Source: Euclidia mi
Lineage: Eukaryota; Arthropoda; Insecta; Lepidoptera; Erebidae
Assembly (NCBI GenBank): GCA_944739405.2
Contig: OX123205.2
Coordinates: forward strand, 41,436,475 to 41,500,474
Direction of reading: 5' to 3'
DNA length: 64,000 bases
Position 1 is the first letter of the stretch, and each line of letters opens with the position of its first letter. This document shows, one piece after another, positions 62,417 through 64,000 of this stretch. A program made the position numbers and the translations under genes. The notes under the pieces were generated by a model that made no database searches, had not been told where the DNA came from, and worked only from the letters and a program-made list of their open reading frames with translations.

Positions 62417-64000
62417 GGCGCTGTTATACCTCAGAAGCCATGAAACACCTAATTTTTCGTCGCGCATCTAGCCATAACGGTACATATTACAAACTAGCAA
62501 AAATTAGAGCTTAAAGTCAAAAGTCTGAACAAAAGACTTTTGAAAGAATTTTCCATGTACGTAAAATAGAATCACGGTAAAAAAATCACAAAATCGAGGC
62601 AGAAAATAATCTTTCGTCTCACTGTTTGCAATATTTTGATCGTAAGCTGTCATATTTTTTTTGATAATATTGTAGGAAATCTAATGAACTAAAGAATTAC
62701 CCTATTTATTTTCATATTATACGTGTATATTTTGTAAAATTAAATAAAATCTGCCAAACGTCTATGATTTTGACGCTCGGTAGATCCCATCAATATCAAA
62801 CGCTTCAGTAATTTAAACCTTATTAGCATAAGCGGTGTACTGAGTGTCAGTTGCTAGTTTACGCCCCGCCCAGACCTCATCATTCGGCTATGAGCCCTGT
62901 GAGAGATAGGTCATGTCGCTTGCGTCTCCGCTGCACGAAATTTTACGTAAACCTGTTTGTTATTATAATACGCCGACTTGAGTTCGTAATTTCATGTTTT
63001 ATGTTATAGACTGAATACTTTGAATCAAATAGACTTTTCATGTAACTATGGGCACATATAATTAGGACCTAAGTTTATACTCTTGTTGCGTTTAATGTGT
63101 TATTGTTTCTGTGCTTATAAATATATAATTAGAAGAATAAAATATGGACAATTAGAGAAATGAAGTTCTACGAAGGATTTGTACAAGAAAGCGTCGTAAT
63201 AAAATAGAAATTCATCCATGGCCAAGTGATTATGAAATACTTATGTAACATTTTTACACAAATTATTTTCATAAGAGTATTTTATGACTATGTTACTTTT
63301 ATATTATCGATTATGCATAATGTAATTATATAAATTATTCTCACAATACATAGCCGCCACAGTTTTCAATTTTTGAAAGAGTAATAACATAAAATCGAAT
63401 CATTTTATGTACCTATATTTCAAATTCATTAGCTTGTCAGAGCGCCTGGAGCGCTAAGATGCCGCCACGGCGAACAATAATGATGACAGCGCTAATATGG
63501 CGCTCCGCAATCCGCACACAAGCGGTAACGAATGTTGTATTATTGTGTTTTGAACATAAACCTTTTTAGGTACATCGGGTAAAACTTTGATTATTCATAA
63601 ACTATTAGGTATGTCTCAGTACATCTAATATCTTTTTAATTTCTAAAATCAATCATTTCTAAGTAAGAAGATATCTTCTCTGTTTGCTATAACACAATAT
63701 TTTTTTAGTAATAAAGTACGTAACTAATTATCATTATTGTAATTACAGTGAAGTTAAAGATAACAGTTCTGCAACGTCTTACACACATTTGACTTCAGTC
63801 ATTCCTAACACGATCTGTTCAAGAGCTAGCCAAGAAATGCCAAACAATTTTTTTAACAAATTTGACTCAAATTCCGTAGTGATAAGCAAACATTACAAGA
63901 GGGATAGCAGTGGCTGGTTCGAATTGCGTAAGAATATATTGACAGATTGAAATTTTTGTATAGTGGTAAAAAGAAGAGATAACAGCAGTAAAGCCAACTT
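62417..64000 (+). mobile_element. TTAA-flanked element with YqaJ remnant, copy 2 (cut by window end)
   Basis: Preceded by TTAA at 62413-62416 and starting GGCGCTGTTATA, like copy 1 at 40777. The next 1.58 kb follow copy 1 almost base for base, with scattered substitutions and a few small indels, down to the WFELRKN-ILTD-stop of the nuclease remnant (about 63916-63950). Copy 2 has the same TGA after LTD. The rest, including the right end, is outside the window. Confidence 0.9.

Overview
The window looks like AT-rich insect genomic DNA, most probably from a moth or butterfly (Lepidoptera). The reasons are the dense mixture of CR1-, Jockey- and RTE-type LINEs, a CsRn1/Kabuki-type Ty3/gypsy element, several tRNA-headed SINE families with TATG, TTATG or GATGAT tails, and small introns-and-exons gene structure. 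The species assignment is inference; no host rRNA or true tRNA gene is visible.

One host gene dominates the window: a minus-strand immunoglobulin-superfamily gene of at least 13 exons, from 60594 (5' end open, upstream exons not seen) to a TAG stop at 20700. All 12 introns have GT-AG borders and every exon joins its neighbour in phase, giving 737 visible codons. The predicted product has an acidic/basic N-terminal linker with an RVKR site, five Ig domains (most split over two or three small exons), and a short Ser/Thr stalk with a brief hydrophobic C-terminus. An in-frame TGA followed by CTA sits inside the Ig4 exon (23799-23801), with the Ig fold continuing in frame after it. This is the most interesting single observation in the window.

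Layout. 1-8284: a minus-strand Ty3/gypsy element, split by a 5.6-kb plus-strand CR1-like LINE (1080-6636). 8285-20000: SINEs, an orphan ORF (8512-8787), two perfect palindromes nearby, and a 5'-truncated Jockey LINE with an 11-bp target duplication (14953-17189). 20439-60594: the Ig gene, whose introns carry a CR1-type LINE whose 3' tail has grown into an 885-bp satellite (25526-28085), GC-rich terminal-inverted-repeat elements (31914-32516; 51073-51862 with a nested Harbinger-like MITE), an L2/CR1-type LINE (38304-39867), a TTAA-flanked DNA element with a decayed YqaJ-type nuclease gene (40777-44624), another LINE (46986-48820) and a near-full-length two-ORF LINE inserted in a SINE (55191-59618). 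60595-64000: repeats and a second, almost identical copy of the TTAA-flanked element (from 62417), cut by the window end.

Apart from the Ig gene, practically every long ORF belongs to a transposable element, and most are broken by stops or frameshifts. The intact ones are the 683-aa Jockey ORF, the 374-aa PHD-like ORF1 and the 368-residue RT fragments of truncated LINEs. Gene identities come from motifs read by eye; no database search was possible.
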